Part shown: piece by piece, positions 9,549 to 17,936 of the stretch
Layout: the number at the start of each line of letters is the position of its first letter
Numbering within the stretch: position 1 is the stretch's first letter
Assembly: GCF_024347455.1 (NCBI RefSeq)
Contig: NZ_AP025484.1
Coordinates: 806,001-870,000 of the forward strand
Length of the DNA stretch: 64,000 nucleotides
Source: Vibrio echinoideorum
GTDB lineage: Bacteria; Pseudomonadota; Gammaproteobacteria; Enterobacterales; Vibrionaceae
Reading direction: 5' to 3'
Notes under the pieces: generated by a model
The model's input: the letters and a program-made list of their open reading frames with translations, nothing else
Told to the model about the DNA's origin: nothing
Databases searched by the model: none
Made by a program: the position numbers and the translations under genes

Positions 9549-9988
9549 TATCGAGACCTTTCATTAAGCTAATGGTGATTGTTTTTATAGTCCATTAGGT
9601 CTTACGTTGATTTCTGCATTGGTATCGTTTGCGCTATATAGGTATAGATAAACGTGAATTGCGTTATAAATATACTCTTACAGCGTCTAAGCGATCGTTG
9701 TAGGGTCAATGCAGCACGAATTGTTTCCCAAAAGTTCGGGTAAAAAACAGCTCTTACAAATGTTAAATCTATCATTTGCTGCAAGCTGAAGTAGCATCTC
9801 TTCATCTAACAAGTCGATAACATAGCTCCGATAAAATCAATTTTCAACAAAAATTTCCAATAGGAAACAACTTTTCTTGTTTTGCTACGGGGAGCACGCT
9901 TTATTTCTGTGTGTGCTCTTTAATCAACAAAGCGCTTCATGCAACAATGAAATGAATAGACAGGATGTAAAAATATAATGAGGGACCT
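9549..9988. other. Divergent control region of glyA operon and XRE-cupin gene
   Basis: A 440-base AT-rich spacer. It contains the TTTCC-N4-GGAAA palindrome at 9854-9867 and a weak PurR-like sequence near 9619-9634. I looked for the two-domain glycine riboswitch pattern known from Vibrio and did not find it. A 67-codon minus-strand ORF here (9602-9805) has no ribosome-binding site or family resemblance and is left out. Confidence 0.5.
9854..9867. promoter_or_regulatory. Palindromic operator candidate TTTCC-AATA-GGAAA
   Basis: A perfect 5+5 inverted repeat with a 4-base spacer in the divergent region, 122 bases before the XRE-cupin ATG and 306 before glyA. Its size and symmetry suit a dimeric XRE repressor, so the adjacent regulator is the natural candidate binder. 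No second copy was seen before gcvT. Confidence 0.45.
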
Positions 9989-10612
9989 ATGTCAGAAGAC
10001 ATTTATGATGAGTACCCATCTTTAACGTTAGCGAAAGAAACGTTAGACCAGAATATTGAACCTCTGAGGCTTGGCCAGCGCATTAAAGATATACGCAGCA
10101 AGCTTGGGATTACGTTAGAAGAAGCTAGCCAAAGAACAGGTTTGGCTCGCTCTACGCTCAGCAAAATTGAGAATGAGCAAATCTCGCCAACCTTTCAGGC
10201 TATGCAAAAACTAGCGATGGGCTTACAAATAAATATGCCCCAACTGTTTGAGCCACCAAGGAAAAAGGTCGCAACAGGGCGTCGTGACTTAACTAAGGCT
10301 GGCCAAGGTAAACCTCACCCAACCCCAACGTACGAGCATGAACTGCTTGCAACAGAGCTTTCTAATAAGAAGATGATGCCGTTTAAGAGCCGCGTGAGAG
10401 CGCGTACTTTTGAAGAGTATAACGATTGGGTACGTCACGACGGTGAAGAGTTTTTGATGATCATCTCTGGTGATGTGATGTTCTACTCAGAATTCTATGA
10501 ACCTGTGCCAATGAGTGAAGGTGATAGCATGTATTACGATGCCAATATGGGTCACATGCTTATCTCGACCAGCGCAGAAGACGCGCTCATTTTGTGGGTG
10601 ACAGCAAAATAA
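9989..10612 (+). CDS. XRE-family regulator with C-terminal cupin (probable glycine-cleavage regulator)
   Basis: A 207-residue protein with an XRE helix-turn-helix at about residues 28-82 (LGQRIKDIRSKLGITLEEAS...GLARSTLSKIENEQISPTFQAMQKLA) and a small C-terminal cupin barrel (about 130-205) that probably senses a small molecule. SutR, PuuR and related regulators share this architecture. A strong AGGGA site precedes the ATG. The gene sits exactly between the minus-strand glyA-gcvHP operon and the plus-strand gcvT, and a 14-bp-stem terminator ends its transcript before gcvT. Position strongly suggests it controls glycine/serine one-carbon genes, possibly in response to an amino acid; that is inference from context. 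Confidence 0.9.
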   Translation: MSEDIYDEYPSLTLAKETLDQNIEPLRLGQRIKDIRSKLGITLEEASQRTGLARSTLSKIENEQISPTFQAMQKLAMGLQINMPQLFEPPRKKVATGRRDLTKAGQGKPHPTPTYEHELLATELSNKKMMPFKSRVRARTFEEYNDWVRHDGEEFLMIISGDVMFYSEFYEPVPMSEGDSMYYDANMGHMLISTSAEDALILWVTAK

Positions 10613-11105
10613 ATTAACAAAGTTGGAATTTCTTATAGTGAATGCAACCGTTTGCTTTTGTTTCTAACGTTGTTCAAAAGACGCGATATTGATGTGATAA
10701 TCATCAATATCGCGTTTTTGTATGCATCGAAAAATTGTTTTTAAATTGTTAAATGTCACATTTTGAACTGTTTTACTATTGTTAAGGGTGTAAAACTGAC
10801 TCATGCTTGTTTATTATAGTGAACACGGTTTACTCATGTTGATTGAAGTTTACTGAAGTGAATTCTTAGAAAGTGACTTGTAGAGCTTTTGTACAGCTAA
10901 CCTGATTTATCAAGCTAACGATATAAGCCTATATAAAAGACATCACTTTTTACTATCTACTGTTTCTAAAGTTAAGACGTCAAGGTGACTAACGCGAATA
11001 CGCTGAGGTGACTAATGATGAGACTTATCGTTAGAAGCGACTCTAAATAGAGATATAAGCGGCAGACTCGATTTGAAAAGCCTGCAACGCTTCATGGAGA
11101 AGAAA
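10613..11105. other. gcvT upstream region
   Basis: Almost 500 bases hold the regulator's terminator (10681-10719), then a spacer with the direct repeat GTTTACT at 10828-10834 and 10848-10854 (20-bp period, two helical turns) and a possible -10 like TATTAT at 10812-10817. A CTAACG/CGTTAG pair just before the gene could fold the leader. No glycine riboswitch consensus is seen and no ORF is credible. Confidence 0.45.
10681..10719 (+). terminator. Terminator of XRE-cupin gene
   Basis: Perfect 14-bp stem (10681-10694 with 10702-10715) followed by a T5 run, 68 bases after the regulator stop. It uncouples the regulator from gcvT. Confidence 0.9.
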
Positions 11106-12239
11106 ATGACTCAAGAACACGCTAATCAAGACCTACTTACAACACCACTGCATGCACTTCACGTTGAAGAGGGTGCGAAAATGGTTCCTTTCGCTGGCTA
11201 CGATATGCCAGTTCAGTATCCACTAGGTGTAAAGAAAGAGCACTTACACACTCGTGATGCTGCCGGTCTTTTTGATGTTTCTCACATGGGGCAACTTCGT
11301 CTTCATGGCGCAAACGCAGCAGCTGTCTTAGAATCTTTGGTTCCTGTAGATATTATTGACCTTCCTTCTGGTAAGCAGCGCTATGCGTTCTTTACTAACG
11401 AGCAGGGCGGCATTATGGATGACCTAATGGTTGCAAACCTAGGCGATCACCTGTTTGTTGTTGTAAACGCGGCTTGTAAAACACAAGATATCGACCACCT
11501 AACTGCGCACCTTCCAGCTGACGTAGAAATGGAAGTGATTGATGATCGCGCTCTATTAGCACTTCAAGGCCCTAAAGCGTCTGAAGTTTTAGCTCGTTTC
11601 CAACCAAGTGTTGCAGACATGCTGTTCATGGATGTTCAAAAAGTGGATATCGATGGTGTTGAATGCATCGTGAGCCGCAGTGGCTACACAGGTGAAGATG
11701 GCTACGAGATTTCAGTACCTAACGATCACGCTGAAGCACTTGCTCGTAAACTAACATCAGAAGCAGAAGTAGAGTGGATCGGCCTTGGTGCTCGTGACTC
11801 ACTTCGTCTTGAATGTGGTCTATGTCTATACGGTCATGACCTAGACACAACGACAACACCAGTAGAAGCTAGCCTTCTATGGGGAATTCAAAAAGTTCGT
11901 CGTACTGACGGCGAACGTGCAGGTGGTTTCCCTGGCGCTGATATTATTCTTGAGCAACTTGTGACTAAAGATGTTCAACGCAAGCGTGTTGGCCTAATTG
12001 GTCAAACTAAAGCGCCAGTACGCGAAGGCGCTGAATTGTTTGATGCTGAAGATAACAAGATTGGCGTAGTAACAAGCGGTACTGCGGGTCCTAACGCTGG
12101 TAAGCCCGTTTCTATGGCTTATGTTCGTACTGACTTAGCGGTAATTGGCACTGAATTATTCGCTGAAGTTCGTGGTAAGAAATTACCTATGACAGTAGAA
12201 AAAATGCCATTCGTACCTCAACGTTACTACCGTGGCTAA
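11106..12239 (+). CDS. gcvT: Aminomethyltransferase (glycine cleavage T-protein)
   Basis: A 377-residue T-protein that releases ammonia from the aminomethyl group on GcvH and transfers the carbon to tetrahydrofolate. Visible family blocks are TTPLHALHVEEGAKMVPFAG at the N-terminus, LFDVSHMGQ, the folate-binding SGYTGEDGYEIS and the C-terminal VTSGTAGPN. I start at the ATG preceded by GGAGA at 11096-11100; an ATG four codons upstream and a TTG eleven codons upstream lack that spacing. It is transcribed separately and divergently from glyA-gcvH-gcvP, so balanced expression needs shared control, probably by the XRE-cupin protein between them. Confidence 0.97.
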   Translation: MTQEHANQDLLTTPLHALHVEEGAKMVPFAGYDMPVQYPLGVKKEHLHTRDAAGLFDVSHMGQLRLHGANAAAVLESLVPVDIIDLPSGKQRYAFFTNEQGGIMDDLMVANLGDHLFVVVNAACKTQDIDHLTAHLPADVEMEVIDDRALLALQGPKASEVLARFQPSVADMLFMDVQKVDIDGVECIVSRSGYTGEDGYEISVPNDHAEALARKLTSEAEVEWIGLGARDSLRLECGLCLYGHDLDTTTTPVEASLLWGIQKVRRTDGERAGGFPGADIILEQLVTKDVQRKRVGLIGQTKAPVREGAELFDAEDNKIGVVTSGTAGPNAGKPVSMAYVRTDLAVIGTELFAEVRGKKLPMTVEKMPFVPQRYYRG

Positions 12240-12270
12240 TCTCTCCTAAGAGAAAATACCAAACCTAACG

Positions 12271-12322
12271 AAAGCCTATTGTTTTTTCTCTGGATTGAGA
12301 AATTAGACAATGGGCTTTTTTG
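12271..12322 (+). terminator. Terminator of gcvT
   Basis: A 12-bp stem with one G-T pair (12271-12282 with 12307-12318) around a loop that holds its own small TTCTC/GAGAA stem, followed by T6. Confidence 0.8.
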
Positions 12323-12489
12323 TTACCTGAGTCGTATCGATATCGTTCAACTTGGTTTCACATTCAGCTTAAATAGTGAAATCTGTGACCATTTCGTTAT
12401 AAATACTTACTATACTGATGGTTATGGCATGCTATGGTGGCGAAATATCAATTTTGTGTATAAGTGGTAAGGGTTACAAGGAGTTATCT

Positions 12490-13560
12490 ATGAATGTGAA
12501 CCACACAATCAGTCCGGTTCGTAAAGCCGTTTTGGGGCTTTTAGCGCCATTAATTTATACATCAAGTGTTATGGCGACGGAAAATGCGGCCGAAAGTACT
12601 CCTGACACGGGTGTCACACCTTATATCGTGAATGGTAGTAACGCTTCAGTAACGGAATTCCCTTCAATGGCTAGCTTGTTCATCGATCGAATTGATTATG
12701 ATGGCGTGTACTCGACGGGCCCATACTGCGGAGCGACAATTTTAGATCCAACGCATATTTTAACGGCTGCACACTGTATTTATGGTGATGAAAACGCTCA
12801 GCTATTTACTGTCGTAGTCCCTCAACTACAAGACACTTCTCAATTCCCAAAAGGAAGCATTGAAAAAATCCGAGTCTCAGAGGTGTTCTATCCTAGCGAT
12901 TATTCTAATAGCTTGAACGATTTGTTGCGTAATGACGTAGCAATTTTAAAACTTGAAAGCGCGCTCAATATAGATTCAGTTAATGATGTTGTGAAACGCC
13001 CCGACGACGAAACTTATCGAAGTTCTTTACAGGCTTTTACGGCTGTGGGACATGGAGATACTGAATCTGGTGTCGATGCTACTACTTTATTACAAAAAGC
13101 ATCGCTAAACTATGTCGATAACACGACATGTGCAGCTGCATTTTTTTCAGGTTCGAACCTAACTGATAATCAAATATGCTTTATTGGTGACTATAGCGTT
13201 TTCTCTAGCTTATATGGCGGTACTTGTCAGGGTGACTCTGGTGGGCCTGTTTACTGGAAAGATGGTACTGATTATAAACAAGTAGGTATTACAAGTTTTG
13301 GTCCTGAAACGTGTGGTGGTGGCAACATTACTGAGGGCGTTACCGTCACATCAGTATTCACTGAAATCTATAATTATGAGAGTTGGATTGATAGTGTGGT
13401 TGCTGGAAATGAAACCGCTAAGTTTGTTTCTACTGATGCCAAACGCACGGCTTACGCCGGTACTAGTTCATCAGGTTCAAGCAGCGGTGGCAGTGTGTCA
13501 TTTGGTTTGCTAGGTATGCTGATGTTGTTCGCGGGTCTTAGAAAAGCCGTGTTACGTTAG
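12490..13560 (+). CDS. Secreted trypsin-like serine protease with GlyGly-CTERM tail
   Basis: A 356-residue S1 protease. After a signal peptide ending near VMA, the mature enzyme shows YIVNGSNA (activation site region), the His block LTAAHCI, the Asp block NDVAILKL and the Ser block GTCQGDSGGPVYW, so the triad is complete. The C-terminus has a Ser/Gly linker (SSSGSSSGGS) then a hydrophobic helix (VSFGLLGMLMLFAGL) and RK: the GlyGly-CTERM sorting signal that rhombosortase cleaves after type II secretion. Vibrio cholerae VesA/VesB/VesC are of this kind. The ATG has AAGGAG upstream; the in-frame ATG 24 codons earlier would bury the signal peptide. Monocistronic, with its own terminator. Confidence 0.93.
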   Translation: MNVNHTISPVRKAVLGLLAPLIYTSSVMATENAAESTPDTGVTPYIVNGSNASVTEFPSMASLFIDRIDYDGVYSTGPYCGATILDPTHILTAAHCIYGDENAQLFTVVVPQLQDTSQFPKGSIEKIRVSEVFYPSDYSNSLNDLLRNDVAILKLESALNIDSVNDVVKRPDDETYRSSLQAFTAVGHGDTESGVDATTLLQKASLNYVDNTTCAAAFFSGSNLTDNQICFIGDYSVFSSLYGGTCQGDSGGPVYWKDGTDYKQVGITSFGPETCGGGNITEGVTVTSVFTEIYNYESWIDSVVAGNETAKFVSTDAKRTAYAGTSSSGSSSGGSVSFGLLGMLMLFAGLRKAVLR

Positions 13561-13578
13561 AACTTCAATGTTTTGAAC

Positions 13579-13616
13579 AAGTCGACGCTGTATCGAACGA
13601 TAGCGTCGACTTTTTT
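13579..13616 (+). terminator. Terminator of protease gene
   Basis: An 11-bp perfect stem (13579-13589 with 13602-13612), extendable inwards with a bulge, followed by T6. Confidence 0.88.
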
Positions 13617-13644
13617 ATGTCTGCAGGTTTAGTTGTTTAGTCAT

Positions 13645-13971
13645 TTACTCGCTTAGTTCTACAATTACTTTACGGCTGTACCTTTCTAGAATCTCATCCA
13701 TCTCTTTTATCGCATCATTGATGCTTTTGATGCCACCTTGCGCTACCTCTTTTTCGCTTTGATTCAACGCCGAAAAAGCTTGCTTAAGTTCTTTATCTTC
13801 TAGCATGTTTCCGTGTAACAACACTTCTTTATAGGTTAGTAGCCTATGTTGTACTGCTGCTATTTCATTGCGAGTACTCTCTGATTTCAAAGCTTGTTTT
13901 ATGCAAGGAAATGCCAATTTAAAATGACTCGCAATTTCCAACTTGACGTGTTTCTTATTCGCAATTTGCAA
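13645..13971 (-). CDS. Hypothetical helical protein, 108 residues
   Basis: Not recognised. The sequence is predicted largely alpha-helical with charged heptad-like stretches (KELKQAFSALNQSEKEVAQGG, INDAIKEMDEILERYSRK), no signal peptide, no cysteine pairs beyond one, and no membrane segment. It must start at TTG, as no ATG occurs before about residue 56; an AGGAAT lies about nine bases upstream. It runs convergent to the protease gene and divergent from the XRE gene at 14171. A toxin-antitoxin-like pairing with the XRE gene was considered, but nothing in the sequence supports it. Confidence 0.55.
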   Translation of the reverse strand: MQIANKKHVKLEIASHFKLAFPCIKQALKSESTRNEIAAVQHRLLTYKEVLLHGNMLEDKELKQAFSALNQSEKEVAQGGIKSINDAIKEMDEILERYSRKVIVELSE

Positions 13972-14138
13972 TTTTTCTTATTCCTAACACTTGATGTTCA
14001 AGTTTATTAGCCTGTACGTTCATGACTGATTTATGTGTGAAGGTTTATGAAACGTAACGTTTTTTATAGGCCGGATAATATGCCGTTGGTGGCGTATGTA
14101 AAGTGTGGCGAGTCAATATGGTCTGCTTCTTGCTGAAT

Positions 14139-14157
14139 TTAGGACATAACTGTCTAA
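14139..14157. promoter_or_regulatory. Imperfect palindrome before XRE gene
   Basis: TTAGGACATAACTGTCTAA reads as GACA-TAAC-TGTC with TTA/TAA outer arms offset by one base. It lies immediately before the ribosome-binding site of the XRE gene, the usual place for autorepression. Confidence 0.35.
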
Positions 14158-14170
14158 TGAGGAGAAGCTT

Positions 14171-14488
14171 ATGTCCCAAGAACCCATCGTGATGGCGTTA
14201 ATTGAGCGCAGGAAGCAAGGCAATTTATCGCAAGAAAAATTAGCTTCGAGTGCAGGAATGAGTTTGAAAACGTATCAACGTATCGAACGCGGTGAAGCCG
14301 ATATCAAAATGTCGCAGTACCGCTCAATCACGAGAACGTTAAAAGTGACTGATTTGGACGTTGTTCTTGATATTGTTGGTGCATCTCAAGCGACAGCCGA
14401 AGATGTGGCTGCGGTCAGTCGATTATTAAGCAGCGAAGAAAGGATGCTCTTAATAAAGCTGATCTTGTCGGTCAAAAAGCAGCATTAG
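14171..14488 (+). CDS. Small XRE-family transcriptional regulator
   Basis: A 105-residue DNA-binding protein. Residues 8-62 form an XRE/Cro-type helix-turn-helix (ALIERRKQGNLSQEKLASSAG followed by SLKTYQRIERGEADIK), and the C-terminal 40 residues form a helical tail (SSEERMLLIKLILSVKKQ) that may dimerise. A GGAG site precedes the ATG. It is short, with no effector domain, and has no same-strand partner close by. A palindrome just upstream suggests autoregulation; a related GGACAT palindrome lies before the small gene at 29635. Targets are unknown. Confidence 0.8.
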   Translation: MSQEPIVMALIERRKQGNLSQEKLASSAGMSLKTYQRIERGEADIKMSQYRSITRTLKVTDLDVVLDIVGASQATAEDVAAVSRLLSSEERMLLIKLILSVKKQH

Positions 14489-14640
14489 TTAGGTTTCGTC
14501 GACAATAGCAACATTAAGCAGGCTTTCGGACTCAATCTGTTTTGCGCATCACACCGACTATAAAGGGTGGGTCGTGCTTGTAGAGTTAAAGTTACAGTTG
14601 ATGTTTCACGGGAGATACGTTCAAGGATCGCATGAAAGGA

Positions 14641-15051
14641 TTAGCTGACTCTTCCACGAAGTTGTTTGGTTGTGCTTCTTTGCTTCTTGCCTTCTAAACG
14701 CCTTTTTTGAGAACCGCGTGTCGGCTTAGTTGCTCGACGCGCTTTTTGTACCTTTGTCGCTTCCAAGATCAATTCTTTCAAACGCACTAATGCATCGTCT
14801 CGGTTTTGTTCCTGATTCCTATACTGTTGAGCTTTAATGATAATTACGCCATCTTTGGTGATGCGGCTATCTTTGTGCGCTAACAGTTTTTCTTTATAGA
14901 AATCAGGTAGTGTGGAGTGGTTAATATCAAAACGTAAGTGTATCGCGCTCGATACTTTATTGACGTTTTGACCGCCAGCTCCTTGTGCTCTGATCGCAGT
15001 TAATTGGATTTCCCAGTCTTGAATTGAAACAGAGTTAGATATTTGTAACAT
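14641..15051 (-). CDS. arfB: Alternative ribosome-rescue factor ArfB (YaeJ)
   Basis: A 136-residue class-I release-factor-like protein that hydrolyses peptidyl-tRNA on stalled ribosomes. The GGQ catalytic loop is in TAIRAQGAGGQNVNKVSSAI, followed by the HLRFDI strand, and the Lys/Arg-rich C-terminal tail (ATKVQKARRATKPTRGSQKR and onward) is the part that enters the empty mRNA channel. Length and both regions match E. coli ArfB (140). I start at the ATG encoding MLQISNSV, which aligns with the E. coli start MIVISRHV; upstream in-frame ATGs would add unaligned residues. It is a single gene, divergent from the HAD phosphatase at 15139. Confidence 0.95.
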   Translation of the reverse strand: MLQISNSVSIQDWEIQLTAIRAQGAGGQNVNKVSSAIHLRFDINHSTLPDFYKEKLLAHKDSRITKDGVIIIKAQQYRNQEQNRDDALVRLKELILEATKVQKARRATKPTRGSQKRRLEGKKQRSTTKQLRGRVS

Positions 15052-15138
15052 AAACATCCATTTTGAACGGTAATATGGGGTCATGATACTGAATATTGGT
15101 TATGGTATCAGTAACTTTCTCAAAGAGTGGTAGTAGTG

Positions 15139-15762
15139 ATGAAAATAGATTTAACGGCGTATGAAGGGTTAATCTTTGATATGGATGGTACGTTGATCGA
15201 TACAATGCCAGCACATGTAAAAGCGTGGCAGCAAACGGCTGATGAATTCGGTTTTTATTTCGAGGCGTCTTGGCTGCATAGTTTAGGTGGTATGCCGAGC
15301 TATAAGATTGCCGGTGAGGTGAACAGTAAATACGGTTTATCGCTCGATCCGCAAGCTGTCTCTACGTTTAAGATGGCGTCGTTTGCGGCTATTGAAGATA
15401 AAGGGGACATTATCCCTTGTACTCATTCTCTGTTGTTAGAGCATTTAGGCAGCAAAAAGATTGCGGTTGGAACGGGCAGCCAACGTAAAAGTGCCGAACA
15501 GTTGTTAGAGAAAACCGATATCCTGAACAAGCTTGATATTTTAGTGACAGCAACGGATGTCAAAAATCACAAACCAAACCCAGATACGTTTCTTGATGCG
15601 TGTTTTGGAATGGGCTTACAGCCAAAGCAGTGCGTTGTGTTTGAAGATACCAACCTTGGCAAGCAAGCCGCGCATGCAGCGAACATGGATTGTATTCTTG
15701 TGGTCGAAGGGAACAAGTTAGAGTTTTACCCATACCCATCCCCATCTCCATCTCCAAGTTGA
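15139..15762 (+). CDS. YqaB-like HAD phosphatase (beta-phosphoglucomutase type)
   Basis: A 207-residue haloacid-dehalogenase hydrolase. Motif I is FDMDGTLIDT near residue 14, motif II is the GTGS turn in AVGTGSQRKSA, the Lys of motif III lies in VKNHKPNPDTF and motif IV is VVFEDTNLG. It resembles E. coli YqaB, a fructose-1-phosphatase of low specificity, along its whole length. The C-terminus is odd: it ends YPYPSPSPSPS, encoded by a run of CCCATC/CCATCT hexamers at 15728-15760, apparently a simple repeat at the end of the frame. Start chosen at the ATG with GAGTGG upstream. The gene is convergent with the cyclase gene, whose stop is 36 bases away. Confidence 0.88.
   Translation: MKIDLTAYEGLIFDMDGTLIDTMPAHVKAWQQTADEFGFYFEASWLHSLGGMPSYKIAGEVNSKYGLSLDPQAVSTFKMASFAAIEDKGDIIPCTHSLLLEHLGSKKIAVGTGSQRKSAEQLLEKTDILNKLDILVTATDVKNHKPNPDTFLDACFGMGLQPKQCVVFEDTNLGKQAAHAANMDCILVVEGNKLEFYPYPSPSPSPS
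15728..15760 (+). repeat. Hexanucleotide simple repeat at HAD gene end
   Basis: Imperfect copies of CCCATA/CCCATC/CCATCT encode the alternating Tyr/Ser-Pro tail of the HAD protein and run up to its stop codon. Confidence 0.7.
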
Positions 15763-15798
15763 TCGAGTGCCCAATAAAAGTGGCAGTACTATCTATTG

Positions 15799-17703
15799 CT
15801 AGGCAATTTCGCTCATTTCGCTGTCGAGGAATAAACACACACTGTTTCGACCTATTGCTTTTGCTTCGTATAGTGCTAAATCCGCGCATTTGTAATTGAG
15901 GGTAGGGTCGTTCGTCAGGTTGGTGATTCCACCGCTTATGGTAACTACGTTATCGAGCTCGATACTGACCGCGATTCTCAGCCTATTGAGTACGTATTCC
16001 GCTTCTTCGGTTGTGGTATGAGGCAGAATTACACCAAATTCTTCACCTCCGATGCGAGCGACAAAATCGGTTTCACGACACTCACGTTGTAATACTTGAG
16101 CCACCGTTTGAATGACACGGTCACCGTAATCGTGACCAAACCTGTCATTAATGCGTTTGAAATGATCAATATCTAAGATAGCTAAGCAAGATTGTTCTCG
16201 AGTTGGGTAACGATTGACACGAGAACACTCATCGCGAAGTTCAAGATCGAATTTACGTCGGTTCCAACACTCTGCTAACGCATCTTTCTCACTCAAGTTT
16301 CTCAGTTTTTTCTCAAGTTCTTTGTGTTTGCTGATATCAACAAATGACGCGACATAGAACTGAATAATGCCTTTCGAGTCTTTGATGGTTTGAATTCTAA
16401 GTATTTCGGTAATCAATGAACCGTCTTTGCGACGATTTATCACTTCGCCTTCCCACATGCCTTTCTTCTGGATTACGCTCCACATCTTGATGTAGAACTC
16501 CTGATTATAGCGCCCAGAGGCAAACATCGATGGTTGGCGACCTTTTACTTCTTCCAGTTCATAGCCACTGACTCGAGTAAATTCTTGGTTAACTTTAATG
16601 ATTCGGTTATTTCTGTCGGTAATGACCAGTGCAGACATACCGTTCATTGCTGCTTTGGCCAGTTGGCTATCTATGCTGTTCTTTTTATGGTTACTGTTCC
16701 ACAAAACAAAACCAGCAGAGATCATAGAAATTAGGAAAGATAAGGTGATGACCTGCACGAATATAGCTTGTTTTTCTTGTAGGTACTGGCTGCTGAACAG
16801 TTGGTTTTCAACATGAAGAACCAAATAAATTGGTCCTTCAAATTGCTTTATTTTAGGGCTGATATCTGAGTGGAAATACCAGTTTTTACCATCAAAGTAG
16901 CTAGAAGAGGTATTTTCTTGAATGGCTTTCCAAAGTTCCGGGTAAAGCTTCGCGTAGGTTTTATCTGAACGAGATTCAATAAGATGCCCAAACGATTCAT
17001 CGATATCCGGACCCATGATGACATGTCCGGTCCTGTTAAGAATAACAGGGACGGCTGATGACGTACCGATTTGATAAAGAAGACGGTCGTAGACCTCGAG
17101 CATATTCAGGTTAGCGATAAAGTAGCCAATAATACGATCTTCTGATGCGACGGGTGTCATTATCCTTAGGGCTGGCATCAAAGGATGGACAACCTCACCA
17201 TTTTCAATCTCTAAATCGATACCGTTGGAGCTTACGTCTCCAATTTTTAATTGTTGAAGCGTTTTAAAGTAACTACGAGCCGACTTATCTTGAAGCTTAT
17301 TAACTGGAACTATCGTCGCGTTATTGTTGTTGTAGTTAATGCGGTAAACCTCATTACCTTCTAAGTCGAGGTAGCGAAGTTGAGAATAATATTGCTGTCC
17401 GCGCGCTAACATCACCCATAGATCTTCTAGCGCTTCTTTATGAACAATCGAAGGTTCTTCGATCGCACGCAGTAGTGTTTGAGAATTTGCAATAGAAGGC
17501 ACGGAGTTGGAGATTTGCTCAACAATTATTGCGAGCTCATGAAAGCTGTATTCAATTTGATTTTGGCTGGATTGCTTAATATTTAACGTGTGTTGGGCTT
17601 CGACCCGGTCAAATTCAGAGTTGATGTAGAGGGCAGGGACTAATCCTAGGGCAAATATGGTGCATAGAAATTGGCTGATTAGTTTTTTTATACTCGTATT
17701 CAT
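15799..17703 (-). CDS. Membrane diguanylate cyclase with Cache, PAS and GGDEF domains
   Basis: A 634-residue sensor that makes c-di-GMP. Order: transmembrane helix near residues 8-26, a periplasmic Cache-like ligand domain of about 280 residues, a second helix near 315-335, a PAS domain with its PAC extension (about 350-465: ALVITDRNNRIIKVN...YELEEVKGRQPSM) and a GGDEF domain. The active site is GGEEF at about residue 553, and an I-site RETD stands five residues before it, so product inhibition is expected. The ATG with AGGA upstream is preferred to a TTG four codons earlier. It is monocistronic; ligand unknown. Confidence 0.93.
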   Translation of the reverse strand: MNTSIKKLISQFLCTIFALGLVPALYINSEFDRVEAQHTLNIKQSSQNQIEYSFHELAIIVEQISNSVPSIANSQTLLRAIEEPSIVHKEALEDLWVMLARGQQYYSQLRYLDLEGNEVYRINYNNNNATIVPVNKLQDKSARSYFKTLQQLKIGDVSSNGIDLEIENGEVVHPLMPALRIMTPVASEDRIIGYFIANLNMLEVYDRLLYQIGTSSAVPVILNRTGHVIMGPDIDESFGHLIESRSDKTYAKLYPELWKAIQENTSSSYFDGKNWYFHSDISPKIKQFEGPIYLVLHVENQLFSSQYLQEKQAIFVQVITLSFLISMISAGFVLWNSNHKKNSIDSQLAKAAMNGMSALVITDRNNRIIKVNQEFTRVSGYELEEVKGRQPSMFASGRYNQEFYIKMWSVIQKKGMWEGEVINRRKDGSLITEILRIQTIKDSKGIIQFYVASFVDISKHKELEKKLRNLSEKDALAECWNRRKFDLELRDECSRVNRYPTREQSCLAILDIDHFKRINDRFGHDYGDRVIQTVAQVLQRECRETDFVARIGGEEFGVILPHTTTEEAEYVLNRLRIAVSIELDNVVTISGGITNLTNDPTLNYKCADLALYEAKAIGRNSVCLFLDSEMSEIA

Positions 17704-17833
17704 CACTGTCCTCAAAGAATCAGCGCAATACTATATATTTTATAGGGTTTTTAATGTGATCTTTACCCAGAACTTAAAACAAGATCTGCATATTATTACG
17801 GTTTTAGTGCAACTTTTTGCAATTGGAGTTGCG

Positions 17834-17872
17834 AAACGAGCAGTAATATCGTTATGGAATCATTGCTCGTTT
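17834..17872. terminator. Hairpin downstream of fhs, weak terminator
   Basis: AAACGAGCA pairs with TGCTCGTTT around a 21-base loop, about 65 bases beyond the fhs stop. The T run on the minus strand is only three long, so termination there is uncertain. Confidence 0.35.
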
Positions 17873-17936
17873 AAGTACACTTAGTTCAGTTGTGGTTAAT
17901 AATTTCGTTGAACAAAAGGTATTACGTTAACTTTAC

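Noticed and set aside
9602..9805. 67-codon minus-strand ORF in the glyA leader
   Set aside because: No ribosome-binding site, no family resemblance and it occupies the presumed promoter region.
9549..11105. Glycine riboswitch at glyA or gcvT
   Set aside because: The paired glycine aptamer consensus known from Vibrio could not be found in either leader.
12279..12470. 63-codon ORF after gcvT
   Set aside because: It begins within the gcvT terminator and has no ribosome-binding site.
13645..14488. Toxin-antitoxin pair (helical protein plus XRE regulator)
   Set aside because: The genes are divergent, not an operon, and the helical protein has no toxin motif.
16534..16816. ORFs opposite the diguanylate cyclase gene
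   Set aside because: They are antisense to a well-supported coding region with intact domains.
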